From Effrenium voratum (Eukaryota; Sar; Dinophyceae; Suessiales; Symbiodiniaceae): DNA of 64,000 nt. This document shows, in pieces, positions 11,268 to 23,200 of the stretch; position 1 is the first letter of the stretch; the number at the start of each line of letters is the position of its first letter. Both the position numbers and the translations under genes were made by a program. Below the pieces are notes generated by a model that worked only from the letters and a program-made list of their open reading frames with translations, made no database searches and was not told where the DNA came from. Location of the stretch: the NCBI GenBank assembly GCA_963377175.1, contig CAUJNA010003816.1, positions 132,501 through 196,500 of the forward strand, given 5' to 3'.

Positions 11268-14200
11268 TGACGAATGTGCAATGATCAGCAACTGCGCCAC
11301 TTTGAGCAGGCATTTGAAAGAAACACCGGCTACGATTTCATCGCGCAAGCTAAGGAGTGGTTGCAATGGTACTGTTCAAGTTTGAGGGCACCAGAAAGTG
11401 TTTTCCCAACACGAATACTCTCAAACAATCAGCCAAAGGTGCCTCGCTCGGATCCTTCGACTCATCGGCCTCGGCTTCGTGGCTTTGCTCTTTTTGACCG
11501 AAAGGGAACCAAGGGGAAGCTCACCATTGAGGGCATGTTTCTTTTTGTTCAGCTCAAGGAAACTAAACAAACCGCCCAGTTAAGACATTACCCAACTCAT
11601 TGGCGAACGGGGACACCTTGTGGCCCTGAGCACGAGGATTCTTGTGCCCTGATTCCATTGGGGCCTTTGTTTCGTCGACCCCGACGGCTTCTCCGAGTTC
11701 CTTGCTGTCAGAGGAACCTCACTTTAAGCAAGTGCTTCTTCACGAAGGTAGAAATCCAGGCAACAAAACGACTTGAAGGGAAATCATCCAGGGCACATAA
11801 GTGGCGTGGGCTGGTGGCGTATTCTCAGCTATCTGCAAGCATTCGCCCCCAACTCAGTGGCCAGGTGTCTGCACGGAGCAGTTACAGTTAACCTGCCCCT
11901 TTGAGTGCCAGGGTTCGGGTTTCTTCTTCCAAGACGCATTTCCCACCAAAGGTGGCCTGGACACCGCACTCATTGCGCAGTGTGGTTGCCAAAAACCATC
12001 CAACGCGACCCAAAAAACCACGCCGCTAGAGGGTCGGGAGGGCTTCCATTGGCGGAGAATTAGGCGCCGCCTGCAAACAAAAGAAACAGGACCTGGTACC
12101 AGGTTTCCAGTAGTGACATCGGTGTATTTTTTAACAACAAACAGAAAACAAGGGAACATGACACATCTTATTTTCAGCAAATGGAAGCAAGTTAATTGAT
12201 CCCGTCCCGACCTTGCTGTCCACGGCTACGGCACTCTCGCTGCTCTCAGATTCCTGAGCGCCCGCAAGTCTGACAGGCTGGCCAGGTGGTATTTAAGCTG
12301 GGTGTCACTGAGGTCGACTCAACGTCGGTTGAAGGCAGATACTCTTGTTGTAGTTGGCTTTGCTCTGTCAATTTCACATGAGACTCGCTTTCTGAGCTCA
12401 CGTTCCTTATTGGCAGGTGAACAATCCGACACTTTGGGACTTCTGCGCCTCAGTGACAGAAAAACCGACATCCAAGGATGAAAAAACAACGTCGCTTTGA
12501 ACGCTTGGCTGCCACACGCCAGTTATCTCTGTGGTAGCTTTTCTGACTGGTCCGATACTCTCGTGGAACGGTCTTGCGAATTTGCCAACTTCACCAGCAT
12601 GCAGCTTCTTCGACAGATGCTTAATTCTGGTGTCTGAAGTCAAGACTCAGCGTGTTCCCCTTTCCCGGAAAACGTCCGTTTGCCAAAGTCCTATTTTAAT
12701 GAACCATGAGGACATACTTCCAGAAGTGAAATCGATTTCCTTTAAACCCAGCAGGGGAAACTAACACATGGAAGGAAGCATAGCAGCCCTCGCCCGCACC
12801 AAGCCGCAGGAGACGAACTCAGCAGCTCTTCCTGATCATTGGTCGGGTTTGGAAAAGGGGCCATTGGCCTGGGAGACTCTTTGGTGAATGTCTTTGTTGG
12901 TTTTGTCTGGGAAACCACCCATGAGGCCGCATGAAGGAGGCGTCCAAATTCTATTGGCACACCCATCGAAGGTCCTTATGTGGCCTCCAACTCGCAAGCT
13001 ATATCTTTCCCCCGACTCGCGTCCTTTGTCCTCAACAAACACGCCACCCCAAATGGAAGGTCAATCGAACTTGGACATAGGTGATGCTTGAAAGAAGCAA
13101 ACACCCACAAAGACATCCTTCATCCAACTTTATGCAACGCACTTGAGCAAACAAAACAAAAAACACAAAAACACACGTGCAGGACAGGTTGGGCTCCGTT
13201 TCTCCAACTGAAAGCTGGCTGCGCCTCTCTCTTCGAGAGATGAGTTGGGAGTTGGCCCAAGCCTTGGCGCGGTTGTAGTGGTCGCAAATCGCCACCGCCA
13301 GCATCTCCTTGGCGGCGGTCTGGCATATCACGTAGCGGTCCTCAGGCTATCGAGGCTATCGCGAGCCGCCGGTACGGTCCGGTTTTTCGGGGCTCCAAGC
13401 TACTGGAAGGAACCCTGTGAAGTCCTTTGTGCCTTGTTTTTGGTCAAGAGGCTTATTACCAAACCCAAGGGCGAGTTTCAAAGGGGGGTGGACACGGCGA
13501 CCGCAAAAAGATCCACCAGCGGAGCCCGGAAAGCGTCCATTCCGGCCGGCTCGTTCAACAAACTCAAAACGCTTGTCGCTGGCCCCGTGGACGGAATTGA
13601 AAGGCTTTTTGTTCTGCTGAAGATGCCACAAAACGAGCCACGGCCAACAATTTCGCTATAAGACTCCAACAGCAAACAAAAAAGCACTCTCTCCAAACCC
13701 ATCACTAACATTTTACCCAGGCCACGAGATACTCCTTGACCTCATCGGGCCTCAGGGCGAACTTGAAGAGGAGCTCCTGCCGCTTGCTCCTTCTTGGACT
13801 GGGGCGCCTGCGGGTCAGTCTTGATCAGTTTCAAAATCAAGGGGTGAATGACTCAGTTGCCCAAAGGACCCAGAAATAAAAGGTTAACCTTTTGGGACCT
13901 TGACTAAACATGGACCAAGCATGGGAAACCAAAAGGTCAAAAGCTCGATTCGCTTTGGGCAAGTGAGATGAATGCTGGATTCGCATTCCATGGCAAATTT
14001 CGATCATTCCCACGCTGGAACCAAAGTGGGTGTGGCTCAAAATTAAGCAGGAGGAGCAAACCGCAGGTTTTGGTCCATGTTTCCACTTTCCAGGGTTCAA
14101 TTTTGGTACCGGTTTTTGAAGCCACAGCCAAGTCTTTGTTGGTTCTTTGAAATACCTTCAACTGCGCGAGGCTCGTTTCACCCCCCCAGTCAGCTCGTTG

Positions 14201-17200
14201 CAACTTGCAACGATAGATATCGCTGGGTTGCTCGGCCGGGGGGAAGGGTCATGAGAAACCTGCGGACCCTACCGTCATTCATGGAAGATTCATGTTCACA
14301 AACCAATTTGGAAGTTTTTCCATGAACATTTGTAGGTTCATCATTTTGTTGTTCTTTTCTGTGTCTTGCTCGGATGGATCTCTTCATGTTTTTGTTTGGG
14401 TCGTGTTATTGTCTTTGATATGTTTTAGTTGTTTGCTTGTTTGGTTCTGTTCATGATTGGGGCAAGAACATATTCTCGTGCCAGTTGAAACAAAATGGTT
14501 CTTGGTATACCAAACGTGTCCCAGGCTAGGGGTGGGAAGGTTGGGTCCAAGTCTGCCGCTGGGTTCACACACTGGGCTGACCTGTTTTGGGGCCCAAGTC
14601 CAGGGGACGTTTCTCTAAGCGACAGATATTCCTCCAGGCCCTGTATGAATCATAAGTATATTTCTTGGTTGACGTTGGAAGGGGAGCAAAAATTCTCAAA
14701 TCTTAGCAGCTAAGTGGGATTTCAACCACTAAACCACAACACGCAAAAATGTAAAATATGTCCCAACAACAACCATTATATAGAGGTTCATTAATCGAGG
14801 CGCGCCATTCTTCGGCGATTGCTCTTTGGTTGACAAAGCCCTAAAACTTGGTGCGAGATGATCAGTTTTCTGACACACACACACGCATCTACTTTGAGAA
14901 TCTTGCACTAGGAAAAGGCGAAGCCAGATTTGTACGCATTCGCGTTTCGGAAGATTGCAGTATTCCCATTATCTGGCAAAGAGCTACACTTCTTGCATAC
15001 CAAAAACGAACCCACACCCGTTGCTCTTGGAACTCTGGCATTTTGTTTGCTCTTTAAGCTTTAAACAGTTGTTTGTCCATAGACAGCAAGGAAAGGAACC
15101 AGTTCCGCTTGCCAAACTTTGCAGGGGATTCTAAGCCCGATCCTTGTTTTCAGGAAACCACCAGGACGCAGGGAAAGAGCTGCTTTGAAAAGCACTTCGG
15201 TTGCAACGAGTGCTAGAATCTAGAAGCGTCCATGCTTGTCCCAGGAAGGTGGAAAGACTGACCACTTTCACATGGTTACTGGGTACGGTTGCTGTACAGC
15301 CAATAAGGGCCGATCCCCGCAGAGGGTTGCGCGCGCAAATCGAACATCGCCAAAAAAAACCTTGAGTTTTTGCACCTCGACCACGCCGATCCCCGAGAGG
15401 GTCGAATTTTCGCAGAGTAGGTTTGGTCCCACCGAGCCGCCTTAAGATACTAATTTCAATTTAGTGAGCAAGTTCCTCGTGCAAGGTGTGCTCGCGCGCG
15501 AAGAAACGCAAAATGCCCTGTGCTAGTTGTGCTCGCGCTAGTTGCGCTCGTGCAAGATGCGTTGTGCAAGAAGGCATGCCAGATCTCTTCGCACTCACTC
15601 TGCGCTCGCCCTATGCATGCCTCTATGCACTCACTCTGCACTCGTCCTATGCATGCCTCTATGCACTCACTCTGCGCTCGCCCTATGCATGCCTCTATGC
15701 ACTCACTCTGCGCTCTCCCTATGCATGCCTCTATGCACTCACTCTGCACTCGTCCTACGCATGCCTCTGTGCACTCACTCTGCACTCTCCCTATGCATGC
15801 CTGTATGCACTCACTCTGCACTCGTCCTACGCATGCCTCTATGCACTCACTTTGCACTCTCCCTATGCATGCCTCTATGCACTCACTTTGCACTCTCCCT
15901 ATGCATGACTCTATGCACTCACGCTGCACTCGTCCTATGCATGCCTCTATGAACTCACTCTGCACTCTCCCTATGCATGCCTCTATGCACTCACTCTGCA
16001 CTCTCCCTATGCATGCCTGTATGCACTCACTCTGCACTCGTCCTACGCATGCCTCTATGCACTCACTTTGCACTCTCCCTATGCATGCCTCTATGCACTC
16101 ACTTTGCACTCTCCCTATGCATGACTCTATGCACTCACGCTGCACTCGTCCTATGCATGCCTCTATGAACTCACTCTGCACTCTCCCTATGCATGCCTCT
16201 ATGCACTCACTCTGCACTCATCCTATGCATGCCTCTATGCACTCACTCTGCACTCGTCCTATGCATGCCTCTATGCACTCACTCTGCACTCGTCCTATGC
16301 ATGCCTCTATGCACTCACTCTGCGCTCTCCCTATGCACGCATTCACTCACTATTTTTCCTAAGTACTTGAGCTGTGCACTCACTCTCTACTTCTTCCTAT
16401 GCACTTGAGCTATGCAGAACGCAACGATTTTACCGGAAGAACCCTTCGCAATGCTTTCGGGAAAAAAGATCGCCTCTGGGAGCCCACTTGCTGCGTGATG
16501 CGCCGCAGCAGCAGAAACTTCCGGAGCTCCGCCGGGGAGGTGATGTCCGGGAAGCTTGAGGCATCCTGGGCTCCAAAAAAGAACGACAACGGTTGAAGCA
16601 ATGACTGCTGGTCTCAAGTGAGGCTAACCAAGATGGTTTTCTTTTGGATTTGGACCCATAAGTGTCCAATGTGGTTAGATAAGATTTGTACAGGCTTTAC
16701 CAAAATCGTTTTTTTTGGATTTGAACCTAAAACATGTCCTCGACGTTCCTTTTGATGCTCCTTTAAAACCACCAAAAAGCGCGTTAAGGGAGTGTCTTGG
16801 CTTCTTGCGGGAAGCTTCAAGAGTGCCTTTGCTACCCCAGTGGACAGGGGGAACTTAGAGAGCGCCGTTCGCAAACATTTAGAAGGATTTCCTCTCTATG
16901 CGTACATGTTTCTATACACGCAAACTCAGCTGTCAACCAATGACACACCTAGAAAAACATCCATTTGCATTTTTGCCCTTTCGAAAAACTGAGAACCCCA
17001 ATCCAGTAGTGAAATCGCCACCATTTAAAAGCAACAGAGGGAAATAAACAAATCTAAAACAAATGGAAGCAATTGATACGACAATATGTATATATATATA
17101 TATCAGTACATATTTCTATACACACACACACAAACTCAGCTGTAAACCAATGACACGCATAGACAAAACATTAATTTGCGAATTCGCTCTTTGGAAAAAC

Positions 17201-20200
17201 TGAGAACCCCAATCCAGTAGAAGATACGTTTCCCTTTAAAACCAACAGAGGGAAATAAACAAATCTGAAACAAAGGGAAGCAACTGTTACGATGTGTATA
17301 TATATATATGTGTGTATACATATATATATATATATGAGTACACATCTCTATACACACAAAGTCAGCTGTAAACCAATGACACACATAGAAAACCATCCAT
17401 TTGCGTTTTCGCCCTTTCGAAAAACTGAGAACCCCAATCCAGTAGTGACATCGCTTCCCTTTAAAACCAAGGGGGGGAAATAGACAAGTCTGAAACAAAT
17501 GCAAGCGACTGATACGATACGTGTACATATATATATATATACATACATGTGAGTACATATTTCTATACACACAAACTCAGCTGTCAACCAATGACACATA
17601 TAGAACCATGATACCTGAGATGCCCATCCTTCCTTTTTTGGTTGGTTGAGAAGCCTAGGCTTTGGGTAACTTAGATAGTTAGTGGATTGTCATAGGAACA
17701 AAAGGGCAGCCCTTTTTGGGTGAGCTGACTGATCCACCCATCGATCCTAGCCATGGATACAAATCTTGCGCCCGAGCGGCTTCGTCTGAGGCGTCGCCGC
17801 CCTCGAAGGAGCCATCCTCGTTCAAGACCAGGAAGCCTGGCAACGGCCCACTGGACCTCCATTTGCTTCAGTCCCCTTTTAATCAAGTAGTAGTGATAGA
17901 TCCCCTTAACAAGTGAATAATTCCACTAGATAGATGCCCTTTAAAACAAAAACCAACAGGGGAAAATGAAAAACATATGCTTAGCCAAATGGAAGTTGAG
18001 GCGCTCGATGGCAAGCTTCTCCGCCCCGCACAGGTGCGACGTTTTTGGCACTTTGGTGGATAAAAACTGAAGTTTGTGGCATGTTGGCGGAAAACAACAA
18101 CTCGATTCTCCAAAGGTAGCTAAAGGATCAAGATCCAGCCAACTTGCACTCTAGTCGAAACTCAAACCGCCGTAAGCAGGTTTTTCCCCGTGCTAAGCTT
18201 CAAGGTAGGCTGTTGCCCATGCTGAGTCATGAGGCAGGCTTTCCCCATGCCGAGTCACAAAGCAGGTTGCCAAGTCGCTCTTGCCCGTGCTGAGCTAGAA
18301 GGTATGCTTTTCTCAATGCTGAGCTACAAGGCAGTGTGTTTCTTCATGCAAAGTGGGATAAGGACAGCTGGTGGATTCTGGGTTGCAACTTCCAGGCAGG
18401 GATTGTAAATTTGGTTGCCCCGGGCTCACAGAGGTCAACGATCGTCTTCCAGCAGGGTTTTTAGGCTGGCGCTTCCATGTGTGGGAGAGTATGTGTTTCA
18501 TGTTGGCGTTCCCTGTTGCGTCTACTTGGAAAACGCTGCCATTGCCCGGGCCATTGCACAGTATTTGTTGGAGACACCTGCCGTGTATTTTCTGCGCAGC
18601 AAATTAATCACCGGTTCTGAATGGTAAAGAAACAAAAGGCTTCCTCCCCAGCAGTTGCTCACCACCGAAGCTCATCAACATCAAAAGCGTCTGGGTTTGG
18701 CAATGCCACCAAAGCTCCAGGGTGCTACACGTCTTGGTGCGAGCATCGGCATTTGGGATCGAATTATTTGCCACATGAGCATCGGGCTTCCTGTACGTCC
18801 CCATTTGTCTCTTTCGCACCACTCAAAGAAAGCACATTTTGGAGTGCCGCCTCAATCGGGGCCTTTTCTTCACAAAGGAACACAAACTCCCTAAGCGTGC
18901 CCGAGAATAGCTTGAGACACTTGAAAGCGGTCGGCCAAAGCTTCGGTCTCTCAAACAGAATCGACAACGTTGGATCTCCAATGGTAAAAACAAAAACAGT
19001 TACCCTCCCGTCCACTAACATGGAACCCATCAAGGGGTATGGACAGGAGGGTACCAAAACCAGACTCCCCCCAATGGCACCGTGTTTTTCCAGGAGAGGT
19101 CTGGGCCACCCGTTCCAAGACCTGCGACTGGCGAAGCGGCTCAACTGCCTGGAGGAAGACACCTACGCAAGCTTAACGCTCACCAACTCAACAGGAGGCT
19201 TTCCTATGGCAAACAGTCAGCGGGGGTTGGGCCAACCGCTTTCGACAAACGAACCATTGCATGAATCTCCACGTCGATTAACCAAGGGCGCCAAAGGCAG
19301 GTCGTGTTTCTCTCTTCCTTTTTGTTTGTGGGAGGGAAGAGGCACCGGAAGGTTCCAATCCGGCCGCGCCTGGGTTCGGATCTTCGAGCTTGCCCTTGAC
19401 CTAAATCGCAGCAAGATATCATTGGCATGTTCAGGGCCCAGGCCGGACAAACAGCTGGCAATGGCCGTGACTGGCGCGGTGGCGCATCAGGGATGGCTTA
19501 ATGTATAAATTGAGAGACTGGGAGTGAGTAAAGTTGCAAAGTTCTAGGGGTTGATTCCCCATTCTTTTCAACCATCGCTCTTCTCGAAAACCAGCTGGTT
19601 CATGTGTTTTTGTGGTTTAGAAAGAAGGATCCCTGGAAAGAATGGAAATGGAAGCTACCCTTAGACAAGTCCCAAAGTTCCTGGTACTTGCAAGTCCCAA
19701 AGTTCCTGGTACTTCAAAATCCGAAAGTTCCTGGTTCCACTTCAAAGTCCCAAAGTTCCTGGGACCCCTAAACCCTAAACCCCAAACTGTTGGATTTCCA
19801 AATGGCTTATCCGGGCGGCCTGCTGGTCAGATTGGCTATAAACCGTGCTTTGGGGCCCAAACCCGACATTCCACTTTGGCCTTTGCAAGTCCGTTTTCCG
19901 GGCGAGGCGCCTGGGACCACCACTCCCGGTAGCACTCGGGCAGCGGTCGCAGGATGAACTCTCCGCCAGGGGAACCTTCGTGGATCACCTTTGCCGAGGT
20001 GTAAAGCTCCAACCTCTTCCCCAGGGTTCAACCCCCATTAAAACAAAGGTTGAGCCAATTTGCATGATGGCAATCTCAGTTGCCCAAAGGACCCATAAAT
20101 AAAAGGTTAACCTTTCGGGACCTTTACTAAAAATGGACCAAACATGAGAAACCAAAAGGTCAAAAGCTCGATTCGCTTTGGGCAAGTGAGCAATCCTTAG

Positions 20201-23200
20201 GTAAACAATGGTGGCTATATGAGCCCCCATTGTTTTAATGGTGGATTGAATCCCAACCTCTTGGCTTCATTTGCTCAGCCCAATAGGAGCATGAATAGAG
20301 TTAGGCCCAGTTATAGAATGTATATGTTTACAGTTTGCTTCACATGGAGTCACCGGGAAAATGTAAAATGTATCCTAAGTCTACCCCAGGGAGGAAAAAC
20401 ACAACTAAAACAAATGGAAGCAAATGATACGATATATATGTATATTATAGTATATTTGAGTACATAATTCTATACACACAAACTCAGCTGTCGACCAAGG
20501 ACACACATATAGAACCATGATACCTGAGATGCCCAGTGGCCATGGGGAAAACAGGGCAGCACATGTTTTGTTGGTTTGAGTTTAAAGGGGAACCCTTACC
20601 CAAAAAAGGGAAAACGGGCGCCACTGGGCAACAGAACCAATTGCCAGTTCTTAGTTTTCTAGGAAAGCGGACTATTGGAAGCGCCAGTAAACCAAAAGTC
20701 TGATCACCTCTTGGCTTACACGAGCGTGGAAGCAAATGCGACAATTGTCAGTGGGTAAGTATAGGGGATGACGAGCGACCAAACGGGGCCGATTTCCAAA
20801 GCAGATTCTGTGGATGAACAAAATCCTGCACCACCTTACTAAACCCTGGAATGATGATTCCTCTGCAATTACCAACCAACAATGATGTCCCATGGTTTCA
20901 TTTCGTGGTGAAATCGATCGGACTTTATCCACGGCTTCTGTCCAACAGGTCTCTCCTTGGCGATGTCAGCCGTGTCACGGAGCCCTGGATGGAGAGAGAC
21001 GCTTCCCGCATCCGGCCCTTCAAAGTGGTCGCCTCGTCCTGCAGAGTCCTGAGACGGATGGCGTGGACGCATGTTCCGAAAGCTGGTGGATCGGGGTGTG
21101 AAACGCATGGCCGGCTTCTTGTTGGACCCGAAAAAGGGTTCGGTGCTGAAGAAGCCGCCTTGTAAAATGGATAAACAAAAGAGGATTGTCATAGTTTTGA
21201 CAACCTGACTCATTTCGACAACCACTGATTTTGACCAATTTTGACTAGCTTAGGTGCCTAGGGGGTTGGTAGTGATTTTTCGGACCTTGGCCAAGCATCA
21301 GATGGGTCCCGCTTTTATGGGTACATGAATGATATTGCGGATGGCTAGTGGTCGTCACCAAATCAAGCCCACAAATTGCGAATTCAACATGTAAGCCCAA
21401 AAACTGAGGAGTAAATCTCAGGTGCTTAGAAGCTTGGTAGTGATGACCCCCACTCCCCACCCAGACACCTTTGACGTGCACAGCCCCAAACGTCTCCAAA
21501 ACATAAAGTTGACATGTAGAGGGAACCACCCCTCTTCGCATGGAACCACCTCTCTTCGCATCCCCTCTTCCCATTTTTTCCAGGGCTTCCCACCGTTTTT
21601 TGTCCAAGCCGCCCTTGCGGCCTTGGGTTTCTCGGTTGCGAAATCCGCTCCCCACGGCTAAAAGCGACTAACTTTTAGTGGTTGTTAGTACGGAAAACCC
21701 ATTGGTTGGCGAAAAGTGAAAAAACTCCTCACATCCAACACCATGCACAGGCTTGGCTTTTTAAGTCCGAGCGTCAGCTGCCCATCCTGAACCGTTGAGG
21801 AGAACTTTCCGCGGAAGGCCAAGCCCCGGGACCTCCACAGCCCCCCGCAGCCCGAGGAGAACTCCGCCTCCAGGTCCGTCTTGTTGCCCTGGCAAACATC
21901 ATCCCGCACGGCCCGCCCGGGATCAAACAAACAATTTGGGGTTCGTTTTTGTTTCTTCCTGTTTTCTCTTTTTCTCAAACAAAGTGTTTTCCGGCGAAGC
22001 GCGTGGAAGAAAGCCACAAGAGGGCAAAACCCGGCAAAGAGGCCTTTGCTTAAAAGGATCTTCCCGTTTCAGTGTCTTCTCGCTTCCTACCCAAAGTTCT
22101 GCAAAATGAGATCATCAAATGGGACGTCTTGCCATGTGTTTCTTCTAGCCCTGCCATTGTTTGACATCAGGGGCCGGCTTTCCTTGGCCGGGGAATCTCC
22201 ATCCCCATCTGCACCCTGGAAAGCGTGGGGTCTTTGACCGCTCCCGTTCCATGGATATACCTGGAGTCTCCATGACCCTAAAAAAATGGGGTCATTACCC
22301 AAAATTAAGGGGTCATGGACCCATTTTTTGAGGGTCATGGAGACACTAGGTAGTTTGATTTGTACCAACCTTTTATGCACTGCCTCTTGTGGGTTTCAAT
22401 GGATCAGTTAAAACTCGCAGAAACACGCACAAGCTGGATCCTTTTATTTCGAGAAGAGAGAAACCAAACAAACCTTGGGCCGTTCTTTTGGACTCCAGCT
22501 CCACCCCCATAAGAACAATCGGTGGGTTCGAGTGTTGGCAATGGGACTTGCTCTGGGAATTTGTCTTTGAACCGTTTGAACCCTTGGGATGATCATTCAC
22601 CCAGCAACAAGAACCGAAAAAGGACTCCGCATCGAGTCCCAACGAGGTCACCTTCATGTGCGTTGAACCTTAAGGCGCCCCGGAAGTAAATACAAATGTC
22701 CTCCTTTGGTCCTCCTTTCGCTGCTCACTTGGCTGTGGGTCAAAACACAGGTACCCAAAATGGGTTGCCCGATCGGTAAATGGAAACACGGACTCAAACC
22801 CGCGGTCCATATCCGGGTGGTTTCATTTTGACCCATACTCTTTTCTTCTTGGCTCAAAGCAAATTTATCTAAGGGCCAACTTGCATACCCCAAATGGGCA
22901 TACCCCAAAATTAGTTGGTTATACTGGGCTCCGTGAATTCAAAAAACAAAAAGCGGAGCCCCAACACGTGAATTCAAAAGAAAAAAAAAACGCCCCGGCC
23001 AGGCATGAATGCAACAGAACAAGCTCCGGGACCCCAAACCGTGAGTTCAATTAACACCGAAACCACCCAGGCGTGATTTCAACAAAAAACAACACTGGGA
23101 CCTCCAGGCGTGTTTTCAAATAAAAGACACCGGGCCCCCCCAGCGTGATTTCAAAAAACAAGAATGCACCCCCCAGGCGTGATGAAAAAAAACAAAACTG

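Larger units (their letters stand above)
7467..16487. other. Introns in the middle of the ClpX-like gene
   Basis: Apart from the mapped exons, this range contains elements of families B (8853-8951, 14028-14129), D (8124-8240, 14664-14776) and E (13851-13968), an A remnant (12700-12770), a (CT)n tract and the 36-bp minisatellite. No independent gene is seen on either strand. Confidence 0.6.

Noticed and set aside
15590..16352. CRISPR array
   Set aside because: The repeats are contiguous without unique spacers, and the sequence is eukaryotic.
15520..16362. 280-codon open frame (and frames on the other strand) over the minisatellite
   Set aside because: The frame is a by-product of a 36-bp repeat unit divisible by three; equally open on both strands.
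18480..18610. Plus-strand segment coding YLENAAIARAIAQYLLETP
   Set aside because: It looks protein-like but stands alone on the plus strand, with no neighbouring exons and no recognisable family.
18621..19508. 295-codon open frame on the plus strand
   Set aside because: No recognisable domain, biased low-information composition, and it overlaps a minus-strand exon candidate (19107-19148) that fits gene 1. Long open frames occur by chance in GC-moderate intron DNA of this kind.
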